Source: Bacillota bacterium
GTDB lineage: Bacteria > Bacillota > Desulfotomaculia > Desulfotomaculales > Desulfohalotomaculaceae
Assembly: GCA_009711615.1 (NCBI GenBank)
Contig: VENI01000009.1
Coordinates: 186,001 to 250,000, forward strand
Reading direction: 5' to 3'
Length of the DNA stretch: 64,000 bases
In this document: positions 47,140 through 57,519 of the stretch, in pieces
How positions within the stretch are numbered: position 1 is the first letter of the stretch
Layout of the letters: every line of letters starts with the position of its first letter
The notes under the pieces: generated by a model
What the model saw: only the letters and a program-made list of their open reading frames with translations
What the model was told of the DNA's origin: nothing
Databases searched by the model: none
Made by a program: the position numbers and the translations under genes

Positions 47140-48321
47140 CTAAAAAACTAGCTTTTTCCTTCTCGCACAGACATTTAGCAGTATGCCAATGGCTATCATG
47201 TTAGTCATCATGGAACTGCCACCGTAGCTGAATAGTGGTAGCGGAAGGCCAGTTACCGGCATTATTCCTATGGTCATGCCAACATTTACTAGTACATGGA
47301 ATACTATCATTGACACCACACCAGTGGCCAATAGTGATCCGAAAGTGTCTTTAGCTTGTGCAGCAATCATAATACCACGGTAAAGAATAATAAAGAACAG
47401 TGCCAGCACGGCTACCGTGCCAATAAAACCCAGTTCCTCCCCCACCACCGAAAATATGAAGTCGGTATGCTGTTCTGGAAGAAAGTTTAATTGGTTTTGG
47501 CTACCACTAAAAATTCCCTTTCCATATAACCCGCCAGAGCCAATGGCAATTTGTGACTGAATAATATGGTAACCATCTCCTAAAGGGTCGCGGAAAGGGT
47601 TCAAAAAAATAGTTAGCCTGTCCACCTGATAATCATGTAGCGGAATCCAGACTTTATCTGGATTCTGAAAGTAGGCAAACAGCCATCCAAAACCCAATAA
47701 CCCTCCACCGCCAATAATACCGCCCAGAACCTTGGGATTAGCACCTGCCATAAATAACATCCCAAACATAATGGCGATAAACACCAGAGAAGTACCTAGA
47801 TCTGGTTGCATTAGAATCAACAACATGGGAAAACCGATAAAAGCAAAGGCCGGCAATAGCTCTTTTATAGTCCGCAAACGCCCTTCCCGGTTGGCCAGAA
47901 AGTTGGCAAAAGTAACGATAATAATCACTTTGGCAAATTCAGAAGGCTGCAGCACAAAAGGCCCCACTGCAATCCAACGTTGGGCACCAAGAGCTGTTTT
48001 ACCAATAAAAATAACTGCCAGTAGCATCAGTACATTAATTATATATAAAGCCTTCGTATATTTAGGCCAATCCTCATAATTAAAAAACAGCACTACACCC
48101 ATAACAAATACTCCAAGCACTGTCCAAATCATCTGCTTAATAACAATGTCCATGGCACTTAAATTTAGTACTCCAAACAACAATTCAGTTTCCTCACCCA
48201 CATGAATCGGCGTGGTAACATGGGTGGCACTGGCAATGGCAATCAGACTGAATGCTATCACCATCAGCACCGTGAGCAGTAATATATAATCAACCCCGCG
48301 CAGTACTCTATGAAATGTCAT
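47140..48321 (-). CDS. rodA: RodA/FtsW/SpoVE-family peptidoglycan glycosyltransferase
   Basis: 393 residues with about ten membrane helices and the SEDS motifs SQIAIGSGGLYGKG, FLPEQHTDFIFSVVGEELGF and GLPLPLFSYGGSSM. It polymerises glycan strands in the elongasome with the class B PBP encoded by mrdA in the same cluster. ATG at 48321. Assigned rodA by its neighbours (mreBCD-mrdA-minCDE). Confidence 0.94.
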   Translation of the reverse strand: MTFHRVLRGVDYILLLTVLMVIAFSLIAIASATHVTTPIHVGEETELLFGVLNLSAMDIVIKQMIWTVLGVFVMGVVLFFNYEDWPKYTKALYIINVLMLLAVIFIGKTALGAQRWIAVGPFVLQPSEFAKVIIIVTFANFLANREGRLRTIKELLPAFAFIGFPMLLILMQPDLGTSLVFIAIMFGMLFMAGANPKVLGGIIGGGGLLGFGWLFAYFQNPDKVWIPLHDYQVDRLTIFLNPFRDPLGDGYHIIQSQIAIGSGGLYGKGIFSGSQNQLNFLPEQHTDFIFSVVGEELGFIGTVAVLALFFIILYRGIMIAAQAKDTFGSLLATGVVSMIVFHVLVNVGMTIGIMPVTGLPLPLFSYGGSSMMTNMIAIGILLNVCARRKKLVF

Positions 48322-48433
48322 AATATTCCCCCGTATGTCCTACTTATGTTACCCACAACCAAAATTATAACTGAAAGTGAGGAATTTTAAAAGAAGACTT
48401 TATTAATAAAAATTATATATGAATAATTAACCA

Positions 48434-48464
48434 TATAAAAAAGGGCTCGAATATCGAACCCTTT
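48434..48464 (-). terminator. intrinsic terminator of the mreB-to-minE operon
   Basis: Arms AAGGGCTCGA and TCGAACCCTT (one G-U position) with a TTTTTT tract on the minus strand, nine bp after the minE stop. Confidence 0.85.
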
Positions 48465-48472
48465 ACCGCTAA

Positions 48473-48742
48473 TTAATCATTACTTGCCCGTTTCATTTTC
48501 TTTATTGGTATATTGGCCACCAACGCCACTTGAGAATCCTCACTGTTTAAATTCACTTCCAAGGCTTCTTCATCTATTTCCATATATTTCGATATTACTT
48601 TTATCATATCAGCCTTTAGTGAATGAAGCATTTGGGGTGAAACGTTAGCCCGGTCGTGTACCAATACTAATCGTAGGCGCTCTTTAGCCACATCTTTGCT
48701 GGTGTTATCTTTGCCAAATACACGGCTTAAAAATTCTATCAA
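48473..48742 (-). CDS. minE: cell division topological factor MinE
   Basis: 89 residues with the MinE pattern: a short N-terminal membrane/MinD-binding helix (FLSRVFGK), AKERLRLVLVHDRANVSPQMLHSLKADMIKVISKYMEID, and an acidic C-terminal domain. It displaces MinCD from mid-cell and drives pole-to-pole oscillation; spore-formers more often use DivIVA/MinJ. TTG at 48742. Follows minD by 13 bp. Confidence 0.95.
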   Translation of the reverse strand: MIEFLSRVFGKDNTSKDVAKERLRLVLVHDRANVSPQMLHSLKADMIKVISKYMEIDEEALEVNLNSEDSQVALVANIPIKKMKRASND

Positions 48743-48755
48743 TGCCCCTCCCCCT

Positions 48756-49550
48756 TTACTTCAATCCAATGAGACGACGTAGCGTTGTAATTAAACCGCT
48801 ATCATTGTCCATGTCCATTAAAGGCACATCTTCACCTTTAATACGTTTTACAATGTTGCGGTATGCCTGGCCCGAAAGGGATTTTTCATCAACCACCACT
48901 GGTTCGCCTTTGTTTGTACTGATAACCACTTGATCATCTTCTGGTACAACACCCAAAAGATCTATGGCCAGAATGTCTAGCATATCATCGATACTCATCA
49001 TATCACCGGCTTTAACCATGCGGACACGTAGGCGGTTGATAACTAGTTTTGGATCCCTTAGCTCGGCAGCTTCCAGCAAACCAATAATGCGGTCTGCATC
49101 ACGAACAGCGGACACTTCGGGTGTTGTAACAACTATTGATTTATCTGCACCAGCAATTGCATTTTTAAAGCCTTGCTCTATACCTGCGGGACAGTCAACC
49201 AGCACATACTCAAATTCTCTTTTTAGCTCATCACAAAGTTCTTCCATTTGATCGGTTGAAACTGCAGTTTTATCCTTAGTCTGTGCTGCAGGCAGCAAAT
49301 GCAAACCTTCTAAATGCTTGTCCCGTATTATTGCCTGACGCAAACGGCAGTTACCGCTAGTAGCATCAACAATGTCATAAACTATTCGGTTCTCCAACCC
49401 CAGTACCACGTCTAAGTTTCTAAGGCCGATATCAGCATCCACCAGTACAACTTTATGCCCTAAGGCAGCCAAACCTGTCCCAATATTTGCAGTAGTGGTG
49501 GTTTTACCCACCCCCCCTTTACCAGAGGTTACTACAATTACTTCACCCAT
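48756..49550 (-). CDS. minD: septum site-determining ATPase MinD
   Basis: 264 residues. Deviant Walker A GKGGVGKTTTTANIG near the N-terminus, DADIGLRNLDVVLGLENR, LVDCPAGIEQGFKNAI, and a C-terminal amphipathic membrane-targeting helix (SGLITTLRRLIGLK). It recruits MinC to the membrane. ATG 49550 follows AGGAGG; the frame extending to 49577 is not used. Confidence 0.96.
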   Translation of the reverse strand: MGEVIVVTSGKGGVGKTTTTANIGTGLAALGHKVVLVDADIGLRNLDVVLGLENRIVYDIVDATSGNCRLRQAIIRDKHLEGLHLLPAAQTKDKTAVSTDQMEELCDELKREFEYVLVDCPAGIEQGFKNAIAGADKSIVVTTPEVSAVRDADRIIGLLEAAELRDPKLVINRLRVRMVKAGDMMSIDDMLDILAIDLLGVVPEDDQVVISTNKGEPVVVDEKSLSGQAYRNIVKRIKGEDVPLMDMDNDSGLITTLRRLIGLK

Positions 49551-49596
49551 AATGCTGTTCCTCCTTACGTATTGCAATTATCATGGGCCGAAAAAA

Positions 49597-50022
49597 TTAT
49601 TTTCCCTGCCATTCAGAATTAAATGTTTCAATGGTAACTACACCGTTTTTTAATCTTGCTATTTCCGGTAAGTTGGTTGCAAAAACTTCCTCATCTGGTG
49701 CTCGTGTTATATGATTTGCAATGCGCAGTTGAGTAGGCTGCAATTTAAAAGCTACCACCACTGACCTTACATTACCGGATGCCCCAGCATGTACAACACC
49801 CCTCAGCGAGCCCATTACAATGACATCCCCCGTGGCAATTAACTCCGCACCGGGATTTACTTCACCCAGCACCACTATGTTTCCTTCGTATGAAATCCTT
49901 TGGCCTGAACGCAGCGTACGCTGCACCAGGATGGTGTTTTCATCAAACAGGGTTTCTATTTCAGCTGCAGCCTGTTCTTCAATTTCAAAGATGTTTTCGT
50001 TTTCATTATTACCCCCGTGCAA
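49597..50022 (-). CDS. minC: short MinC (C-terminal domain only)
   Basis: About 141 residues. After an acidic 25-residue head (NNENENIFEIEEQ) comes a complete MinC C-terminal beta-helix domain: TILVQRTLRSGQRISYEGNIVVLGEVNPGAELIATGDVIVMGSLRGVVHAGA. This domain dimerises and binds MinD. The N-terminal FtsZ-inhibiting domain (about 100 residues in usual MinC) is missing. A terminator hairpin ends only 72 bp upstream, so there is no room for it. TTG 50022 or GTG 50025 lies just after AGGAGG; the frame's first TTG at 50076 lacks a site. Confidence 0.85.
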   Translation of the reverse strand: MHGGNNENENIFEIEEQAAAEIETLFDENTILVQRTLRSGQRISYEGNIVVLGEVNPGAELIATGDVIVMGSLRGVVHAGASGNVRSVVVAFKLQPTQLRIANHITRAPDEEVFATNLPEIARLKNGVVTIETFNSEWQGK

Positions 50023-50093
50023 CACCAAAACCTCCTGTTCTTTGACTGAATATACATTTCTACACAACGCATCCAAATCCTGCTAAATAAAAT

Positions 50094-50124
50094 TAAAAAT
50101 AACGGGGTATTTCCCCGTTATTTT
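50094..50124 (-). terminator. hairpin after mrdA
   Basis: AACGGGG and CCCCGTT arms extended by A/T, followed by an ATTTTTAATTTTATTT stretch on the minus strand, five bp after the mrdA stop. Probable terminator upstream of minC. Confidence 0.8.
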
Positions 50125-50128
50125 GCAG

Positions 50129-52180
50129 TTATCTTTGATTTTCTGACAAGACGTCATTTTCTTCGGCCGGATAGACCCATTTTTCATCAACCAATTTTCC
50201 TCCAAAGTAAGAGGCCAATATATCATGTACCACAGGACCGGCCCCACCACTGCCTGAGCCTCCGTATTCAATCACAGTGGCAACGGCAATTTCCGGATTA
50301 TCTGCTGGAGCAAAAGCAATCATTATACCATCACTGTAAGTTACTACCTTTCCTTCTTCATAAACATTAAATTCAGCAGTACCGGTTTTTGCTGCAACCT
50401 GAACCGGCAGATCATACAATGCTCCATATGCCGTGCCTCCGGCTTCAGCAACCTGCCTCATACCTTCACGAATAACTGCCAAATTTTCCGATGACACGTT
50501 CGTATCTCTAATTACTTCTGGGCCACTGAATTCTTTTATTAATTTATCTTGATAATCAGTAATTTTCTTTACAAGATGTGGTTTGTAAAGTGTTCCGCCA
50601 TTGGCAATAGCAGAAGTATACATGGCCAACTGCAACGGAGTGTACTTACTGTCACCCTGTCCTATTGCCATATAGGCTGTATCATAAAGTCGCCATTCCA
50701 TTTCCCAGATATATTCCCGTTCTTTTTGACTATTGGCTGCTAAGTTTAATTCTGCAAAAAACCTATCTTGTAGCCTTTTACGTTCTGCTTTGGTTTCTGC
50801 ATTATCCAATAACTCGTTGTACTTGGCTTCCAGTTTTTTCATTTCTTGCTTAGTCTCTTCTGACAGATAACTGCTCCAAATATCATATTTTCTTTCTGGT
50901 GTTAATATTGTTCCACTTTCCTCCCTTGGTAAATCAACTCCCAGTTTTGTGCCCAGTCCAAACAATTTTGCATACTCGGTCATAACTTCTCGACCAATTT
51001 TTACACCTAATGTACAAAAATATGTATTTACAGATTCCCTTATTCCCCTATACAAATCAACCTGGCCCAATGCTCTTCTCTGCCAGTCCCAAATTTTTTG
51101 AGTTCCTTCCGCTTTAAAATAACCCGGGTCATAGATAGTAAATTCTGGTTCTATTGCTTCCGTTTCCAGTGCCGCAGCACCGACCAATGGTTTAACAGTG
51201 GAACCGGGGTTATAAATCTTTTCAATGGCCCGGTTAGAGGTGGCGCCTATCTTTGTGATTTCATTATATTTTTCAGTGGATAATATGCCGACAAACAAAT
51301 CTGGATCATAAGTGGGGTAATTAGCCATTGCCAGTATTCCGCCAGTGTTTACATCAACCACTACCGTTGCCCCAGCCTTTGATGGGGTATCGGGATCTTT
51401 CTGTAACCTTTCAATTTGTTTTGCCAAAGCCTCTTCGGCAGTTCGCTGCAGTTTTCGGTCTAAGGTTAACGTTAAATTATCACCGGGAACAGGCTTTGAT
51501 ATACCTAAATCCCGCACTGGTCTTCCTTGAGCATCCACTTCAACCTGCCTGGCACCCGGAGTACCCCTTAGGTACTCTTCATACACACGCTCCAAACCCT
51601 CTTTACCTATTTCATCATTGGGTCCATACCCCTTATCTTTATTTGCTTCCAACTCTTCTTTGCTAATTTGTCTAACATACCCTAACACCTGGGCAGCAAT
51701 ATCTCCCTGTGGATAATCCCTTACCGGTTCCACATCAATAATTACTCCAGGCATTTCTAGGCGATGTTCCTCAATTTTTTGAACTGTTTCAAAAGACACA
51801 CCCGCAGCAATTTTTACTGGCTGATATAAGCGTAATTTTTGTTGATCTAGTTTTTGTAGAATTTCTTCGGTAGTTATTTGAGGAAGTAATGTTGCCAACC
51901 GCTGAGCTACTTGAGATGTATTTTCCAAACCGAGGTAGACTAGAGACACGGTATACACCGGTTTGTTGCTAACAATTTTAGTCTCGCCATCCCTAGAATA
52001 CATTTCTCCCCGTGGGGCCTCTATAGGAATTAACCGCATGTGATTTTGCTTAGCTAAAGTTGTAAATTTCTCCACCTGGAAAAACTGCAAATAAGCTAAA
52101 CGCCCTACCAATACCGCAAATACCAGAAACACTAAAGAAGTAAGTACTTTTGCTCTTTTTTTGCTTGCCTTTTGTTCCAT
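50129..52180 (-). CDS. mrdA: penicillin-binding protein 2 (class B transpeptidase, elongasome)
   Basis: 683 residues. N-terminal membrane anchor (about 10-30), a PBP dimerisation domain (PVRDYPQGDIAAQVLGYVR), and a transpeptidase domain with the SxxK motif in NPGSTVKPLVG, SVNTYF, and KTGTAEFNVYEEG. It cross-links lateral-wall peptidoglycan with RodA. Its position after mreBCD supports mrdA rather than a division PBP. Confidence 0.95.
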   Translation of the reverse strand: MEQKASKKRAKVLTSLVFLVFAVLVGRLAYLQFFQVEKFTTLAKQNHMRLIPIEAPRGEMYSRDGETKIVSNKPVYTVSLVYLGLENTSQVAQRLATLLPQITTEEILQKLDQQKLRLYQPVKIAAGVSFETVQKIEEHRLEMPGVIIDVEPVRDYPQGDIAAQVLGYVRQISKEELEANKDKGYGPNDEIGKEGLERVYEEYLRGTPGARQVEVDAQGRPVRDLGISKPVPGDNLTLTLDRKLQRTAEEALAKQIERLQKDPDTPSKAGATVVVDVNTGGILAMANYPTYDPDLFVGILSTEKYNEITKIGATSNRAIEKIYNPGSTVKPLVGAAALETEAIEPEFTIYDPGYFKAEGTQKIWDWQRRALGQVDLYRGIRESVNTYFCTLGVKIGREVMTEYAKLFGLGTKLGVDLPREESGTILTPERKYDIWSSYLSEETKQEMKKLEAKYNELLDNAETKAERKRLQDRFFAELNLAANSQKEREYIWEMEWRLYDTAYMAIGQGDSKYTPLQLAMYTSAIANGGTLYKPHLVKKITDYQDKLIKEFSGPEVIRDTNVSSENLAVIREGMRQVAEAGGTAYGALYDLPVQVAAKTGTAEFNVYEEGKVVTYSDGIMIAFAPADNPEIAVATVIEYGGSGSGGAGPVVHDILASYFGGKLVDEKWVYPAEENDVLSENQR

Positions 52181-52195
52181 ATCAAACTAACCTCT

Positions 52196-52696
52196 CTACA
52201 TTTCACGTATTCTTAATAGCCCTCGGGTGCTGGAACGGTAAAACCGACCATATAAAAGAATGGTGAAGATACCATTGTAAACTGCAATAGGAATAATAAC
52301 GTGAAAAAGGCCATTTATGAAAGGAATATGAATTCCGGTAACTAACAGCAATAAGTAATAAATAGTTTGGCCAATTACTGTCCCAACCATGGAAACAATT
52401 GTAGCTATAAATATGTTTTCCTTGTATAATTTAGTCTCACCCAAGCCTACAAAATATCCTACTGCCATTTTTGAGAGAGCGTTTAAACCAATGTATTGAC
52501 CACTTAAAAAATCTATAAATAGCCCACTCAAAAATCCAAAATAAGCCCCTTCCTTAGAACCATGGATAAAACCGTAAAATATCACTAACAATAGTACCAA
52601 ATCGGGCTTCACACCAAATATTCTAATAAAATCAAAGATGGTGGCCTGCAAAACCAGGGCCACCGCTGTAATTAAAAACAATAACAGAGCACGCAA
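52196..52696 (-). CDS. mreD: rod shape-determining protein MreD
   Basis: 166 residues, five membrane segments, with the MreD pattern PDLVLLLVIFYGFIHGSKEGAYFGFLSGLFIDFLSG. Links MreC to PBP2/RodA. TTG 52696 sits after GGAGGG and nearly touches the mreC stop (1-bp gap), so it is translationally coupled. Confidence 0.93.
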   Translation of the reverse strand: MRALLLFLITAVALVLQATIFDFIRIFGVKPDLVLLLVIFYGFIHGSKEGAYFGFLSGLFIDFLSGQYIGLNALSKMAVGYFVGLGETKLYKENIFIATIVSMVGTVIGQTIYYLLLLVTGIHIPFINGLFHVIIPIAVYNGIFTILLYGRFYRSSTRGLLRIREM

Positions 52697-52697
52697 T

Positions 52698-53567
52698 TTA
52701 CTGATTACCCTCCAACGGAAGATTTATTTTTGGCTTATATACATTAGTTACAATAAATACATCCCTAATAGTTCTAAAGTTAACAAAGGGGCTGACTTCT
52801 GCAGTTTTAAATAACCCCCCGGGATCATTTTCAGCGCTAGTAATTTCACCAATTCTAACACCACTGGGGTAAATACCACCCACTCCGGAACTGATTACTT
52901 CTTGTCCAGGTTCAACAGGAGCATCCTTCTTTAAGTGTATCATCCGCACCATCCCGGTACTGTTGGCTACTCCTTCAACCACACCTGGCTCCTGGTTTTC
53001 CTGTACTACTGCTCCCACACCACTGCGTGGATCAGTAATTAACAGTACTTCGGCGGTATGGGTGGATACAACCGCAACTCGCCCTACTAAACCCTCGGGT
53101 ACTACCACTGCCATATCTTTCTGAACACCATCTTCTGCTCCCCGGTTTAATGTGATGGTACCAAACCAATTTCCCGGGTCCCGGCCAATAACTCTAGCTA
53201 AAAGTAATTGATGCTGCTCAACAGTATTTTCTTTATACTGCAGCAGTTGCTTTAATCGTTGATTTTGAATTTTATATTCTTTGACCTGGTTAAGTTTACT
53301 TTTTAGTGCTCTAATTTCTTCTTTAAGGTTTTTATTCTCTTCAGTCAACTTACCATATGTTGTAATGGAAGAAAATACGTTTTGCACACCCTTGGCAAAA
53401 CCCATTGTAACCTTTTGTACTGGAGCAAGGGTATCTTTTACTCCCTTTTCTATCGGGGTTATCTCCGCCCGGTCTAAAGATGTCAGTTTCATTACCATAA
53501 GTGTTATTAAAACCAGTACTGACACCATAAAAATTTTTTTATAATTCTTGCGGTTCAATAAATACAC
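52698..53567 (-). CDS. mreC: rod shape-determining protein MreC
   Basis: 289 residues. N-terminal membrane anchor (about 10-25), a coiled coil (KLTEENKNLKEEIRALKSKLNQVKEYKIQNQRLKQLLQ) and the MreC beta-barrel domain (VIGRDPGNWFGTITLNRGAEDGVQKDMAVV, ITDPRSGVGAVV). Bridges MreB inside and PBP2 outside. The frame's GTG (53567) and an internal TTG four codons on are both near AAAGGTG; exact start open. The 176-bp gap to mreB shows no gene or clear terminator. Confidence 0.93.
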   Translation of the reverse strand: MYLLNRKNYKKIFMVSVLVLITLMVMKLTSLDRAEITPIEKGVKDTLAPVQKVTMGFAKGVQNVFSSITTYGKLTEENKNLKEEIRALKSKLNQVKEYKIQNQRLKQLLQYKENTVEQHQLLLARVIGRDPGNWFGTITLNRGAEDGVQKDMAVVVPEGLVGRVAVVSTHTAEVLLITDPRSGVGAVVQENQEPGVVEGVANSTGMVRMIHLKKDAPVEPGQEVISSGVGGIYPSGVRIGEITSAENDPGGLFKTAEVSPFVNFRTIRDVFIVTNVYKPKINLPLEGNQ

Positions 53568-53743
53568 ACACCTTTAAATAACTGTTCCTAAAGATCCAAG
53601 CCAATACAACTAAAAAGTTACGTTTTAATCAATTCCCCTAGTGCGGTCTTTTGTACTTTGTTCCTTAGCCATAAATATGCAAAGATATTGATCAAAATAA
53701 ATTTCACTGTAAGATTTTGCGCTTATTTTTAAACTAATTTAAA

Positions 53744-54802
<1,059 letters not shown>

Positions 54803-54887
54803 TTATTTTTTCTCTTAATCTGCGAACAATTCGAATTTGTTATTAGTTTAGAATGAATAATTTTTCATTCTTCATTTTCATTCTTAA

Positions 54888-55571
54888 TTAGATAAGTCCT
54901 TTAGCCTTAAGGCTAACAAATTTATTATCCCCAATAATTAAATGATCTAAGACAGAAATTCCTAAAATATCCCCGCTTTCTATAATTCTTTTGGTAATAT
55001 TAATATCCTCTTTGCTGGGAGCAGGATCTCCGCTGGGGTGATTGTGCATTAGAATTACTGCAGCAGAACTTCTTTTTATAACCACTTTAAACAACTCTCT
55101 TGGATGTACCACTGATGAGTTTAGTGTTCCGATGCTGATTGTTTCTATAGAAATGACATGATTTTTAGTGTTTAACAGCAAGACACAGAAATGCTCCCGA
55201 TCAAGGTAGCGCATGTTCTCCATCACTAAAGAAGCTGCATCATCTGGGGATTGAATAGTCACCCTTTTCGCAGTTGGTGATAATGCCATTCTTTTTCCCA
55301 GTTCCAGCGCTGCTTTTATCTGCACTGCCTTTACAGTACCTACCCCTTTTAGGGACGCAAGTTCTTCCACCGAGGCTTCTAAAAGGCCTGTCAACTGTTT
55401 AAATTCACTTATCAAATGCTCTGCCAAATCCACAGCAGAAACATTCTTCGTGCCGGTACGCAGTAATATAGCCAACAATTCAGCGTTGGACAATGCTGCT
55501 GCCCCACTGGCCAGCAGACGTTCCCGCGGGCGCAGTTCTTCCGGCATTTCTTTCAAGGTTAAGTAACTCAA
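54888..55571 (-). CDS. radC: RadC/YsnF-type JAMM-domain protein
   Basis: 227 residues. N-terminal helix-hairpin-helix region (RPRERLLASGAAALSNAELLAILLRTGTKN), then a JAB/JAMM domain with the metal signature HNHPSGDPAPS near residue 173. Named for DNA repair, but the role is unproven and it may be a peptidase. TTG 55571 follows GGAGG. Encoded with maf and mreB, the standard Firmicutes order. Confidence 0.93.
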   Translation of the reverse strand: MSYLTLKEMPEELRPRERLLASGAAALSNAELLAILLRTGTKNVSAVDLAEHLISEFKQLTGLLEASVEELASLKGVGTVKAVQIKAALELGKRMALSPTAKRVTIQSPDDAASLVMENMRYLDREHFCVLLLNTKNHVISIETISIGTLNSSVVHPRELFKVVIKRSSAAVILMHNHPSGDPAPSKEDINITKRIIESGDILGISVLDHLIIGDNKFVSLKAKGLI

Positions 55572-55636
55572 CCACCGCTACCTCCAAAACTTATTTTGCT
55601 ATAACCGGTGGTGTCATTTTTTACTAGTAAAAGTAC

Positions 55637-56266
55637 TTAAAATCCTTCATTCTGACTACTGACTCCTGACTTCTGACTCCTTTGGTTTACTACTGATTCT
55701 AATACGTCATAATCAAACTCTTTTAGTAGGTCTGCCAGGCGCTTTATCGGTAGTCCTACCACGTTAAAATAACAACCTTCTATGCCTTCAATAAATAGTG
55801 ATGCAATACCTTGAATGGCATAAGCGCCAGCTTTGCCTTTCGGTTCTCCACTGGCAATATATTTGTCAATTTCATTATCTGTCAATGGTTTAATTTTTAC
55901 TCTTGTACACTGATGAGAAACGGCAACTTTGCCGCTGAAGGCATTTATCACCGCCACCCCACTATAAACATAGTGATATGTACCCTGCAATTTTTTTAAC
56001 ATTTCCTTGGCGTGCCCACTGTCTTCAGGCTTGCCTAGTATTTCATCATTATAGGTAACAATTGTGTCTGAGCCTATTACCAAACCCTCATTCAATTCAA
56101 CCGCCACTGCTCTAGCCTTGCGTTCAGAAAGTAGTTCCACCACTCGGGATGCTTTCATGCCCGGCGGAAAATTTTCGGGGACATCTTTTACTTGTATTTT
56201 AAAATCGATACCCAGACCCTGTAACAGTTCCCGTCGCCTTGGTGACGTCGAAGCTAAAACAAGCAA
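55637..56266 (-). CDS. maf: Maf-like nucleotide pyrophosphatase
   Basis: 209 residues. LVLASTSPRRRELLQGLGI at the start, VIGSDTIV, and GKAGAYAIQG mark the Maf/ITPase-like fold that hydrolyses non-canonical (often methylated or pyrimidine) NTPs; linked to septum control in Bacillus. TTG 56266 follows AGGAGG. The last 15 residues (QRSQKSGVSSQNEGF) are encoded by a heptamer tandem repeat and extend past the normal family end. Confidence 0.92.
   Translation of the reverse strand: MLVLASTSPRRRELLQGLGIDFKIQVKDVPENFPPGMKASRVVELLSERKARAVAVELNEGLVIGSDTIVTYNDEILGKPEDSGHAKEMLKKLQGTYHYVYSGVAVINAFSGKVAVSHQCTRVKIKPLTDNEIDKYIASGEPKGKAGAYAIQGIASLFIEGIEGCYFNVVGLPIKRLADLLKEFDYDVLESVVNQRSQKSGVSSQNEGF
55649..55683. 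repeat. heptamer tandem repeat (CTGACT.../CTCCTGA/CTTCTGA) inside the maf 3' end
   Basis: Five seven-base units. They are translated as the extra C-terminal tail of Maf. Confidence 0.8.
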
Positions 56267-56278
56267 TGTTTTTACCTC

Positions 56279-56536
56279 CTACAGTTTACGATAAGCCAAA
56301 TAGCCCAAAAACAAACCCAGGGCGGTAAAAGGACCAACTGCAAGGTGAAAGCCAAAGCTGATACTAAAGAAATGCAGATTTAGTCCTGTTGGATTAATTC
56401 CAATGTTAAAAAAATTGCCTAAAGATGGTAGTAGTGGAGATAAAGCGGCACCTACTGCACTGCCTGCCACACCCCCGGCCATCAGCAGCAGCAGTAAAAT
56501 CCAGGCACTGCGTGCTCCACCCAATACTCTGGCCAT
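56279..56536 (-). CDS. DUF4321 small membrane protein
   Basis: 85 residues. Two hydrophobic helices (about 8-32 and 62-82) separated by PSLGNFFNIGINPTGLNLHFFSISFGFHLAVG, the DUF4321 pattern found next to maf in Clostridia. Function unknown; perhaps part of the cell-shape or sporulation neighbourhood. ATG 56536 follows GGAGG; the long frame to 56695 runs through a hairpin. 13 bp before maf. Confidence 0.85.
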   Translation of the reverse strand: MARVLGGARSAWILLLLLMAGGVAGSAVGAALSPLLPSLGNFFNIGINPTGLNLHFFSISFGFHLAVGPFTALGLFLGYLAYRKL

Positions 56537-56665
56537 ATGAACCTCCAATTTTAAGTATGTGTTTCGAACATCCTTATTAAATCTTTTTTCTTTCAGTTTA
56601 CCACTACTACCATCTTCAGACAAGCTATATCTTATATCGGGAATATTTGTATTTATTTTATAAAT

Positions 56666-56701
56666 AACGGGGTGAAACATTATTCGATGTATCACCCCGT
56701 T
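56666..56701 (-). terminator. hairpin after rex
   Basis: Arms AACGGGGTGA (56666-56675) and TCACCCCGTT (56692-56701) between rex and the DUF4321 gene. T run weak (ATTTAT). Probable terminator. Confidence 0.65.
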
Positions 56702-56733
56702 AAAAAATACTTATAGTTGTGTTTGTATTTCAG

Positions 56734-57372
56734 TTATAATGATTGATTCTTGATAGTTAGATTAAAAGTTAATATTTCCAATTTAACAGACAAGTCAACA
56801 TTACGAACTTCAACACCTTCAGGTACATTTAAAGTGGTAGGTGCAAAGTTTAATATACCCTGGATACCCGATTCTGCAAATTTATCCGCCACTTCCTGTG
56901 CTGCTTTGGATGGGACGGCAATCATACCCAAACGTACATTTTTTTCTTTTACTACCTCAGGCATTTTATCAAGGGGCATTACTTCCAGATCTGCTATGGT
57001 TTTTCCTATCTTGGTCAAATCGTTATCGAATACTGCCATAATGTTGAAACCACGATCTTTAAATTCGCGGTATGTAACCAGAGCTGAACCCATATTACCG
57101 GCACCTACAAGTACCATGTCCCATTCTTCTGTTAAACCCAGTATCTTAACAGTGTAGCGAATCAAGTCCTTAACGTTATATCCTACACCTCTGGTGCCAA
57201 ATTCACCAAAGTAGGCCAAATCCTTACGTACTTGAGCAGGGCTAACACCCACCCCTTCAGCAATTTCGCCTGAGGATACCGTGGTGACTCCTTTTTTATC
57301 TAACTGTTTTAGAAACCTAGAATATACAGACAGCCTGGTTACTGTAGCCTCTGGTATTTTTAGCGCTTTCAC
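56734..57372 (-). CDS. rex: redox-sensing repressor Rex
   Basis: 212 residues. N-terminal winged helix ([51 protein letters not shown]), then a Rossmann NAD(H)-binding domain with [12 protein letters not shown] and the [27 protein letters not shown] segment. It senses the NADH/NAD+ ratio and represses fermentation and respiration genes. GTG 57372 after GAGAGG. I find no good Rex palindrome in front of it. Confidence 0.96.
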   Translation of the reverse strand: MKALKIPEATVTRLSVYSRFLKQLDKKGVTTVSSGEIAEGVGVSPAQVRKDLAYFGEFGTRGVGYNVKDLIRYTVKILGLTEEWDMVLVGAGNMGSALVTYREFKDRGFNIMAVFDNDLTKIGKTIADLEVMPLDKMPEVVKEKNVRLGMIAVPSKAAQEVADKFAESGIQGILNFAPTTLNVPEGVEVRNVDLSVKLEILTFNLTIKNQSL

Positions 57373-57519
57373 CTCGGTCGCCTCTCTTTCTGTCTCCGAT
57401 TATTTATGGAACCACTATTTCATTTTTACACTATTACAACTATTATAATCATAATTTGCTCTGCTGAAAAGGGTGTTAATGAAATATAGTTATAAAGTTA
57501 ATAACATCTGGCAGATATT

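Noticed and set aside
53650-53710. Fifteen-codon minus-strand frame starting MAKEQST in the mreB-mreC gap
   Set aside because: No ribosome binding site and too short to support; the gap may simply be a leader for mreC.
57373-57519. A Rex operator upstream of rex or after the ger operon
   Set aside because: TTGTAATAGTGTAAAA-like sequence is present near 57430-57445 but lacks the symmetric TTGTGA...TCACAA form, so I do not call it.
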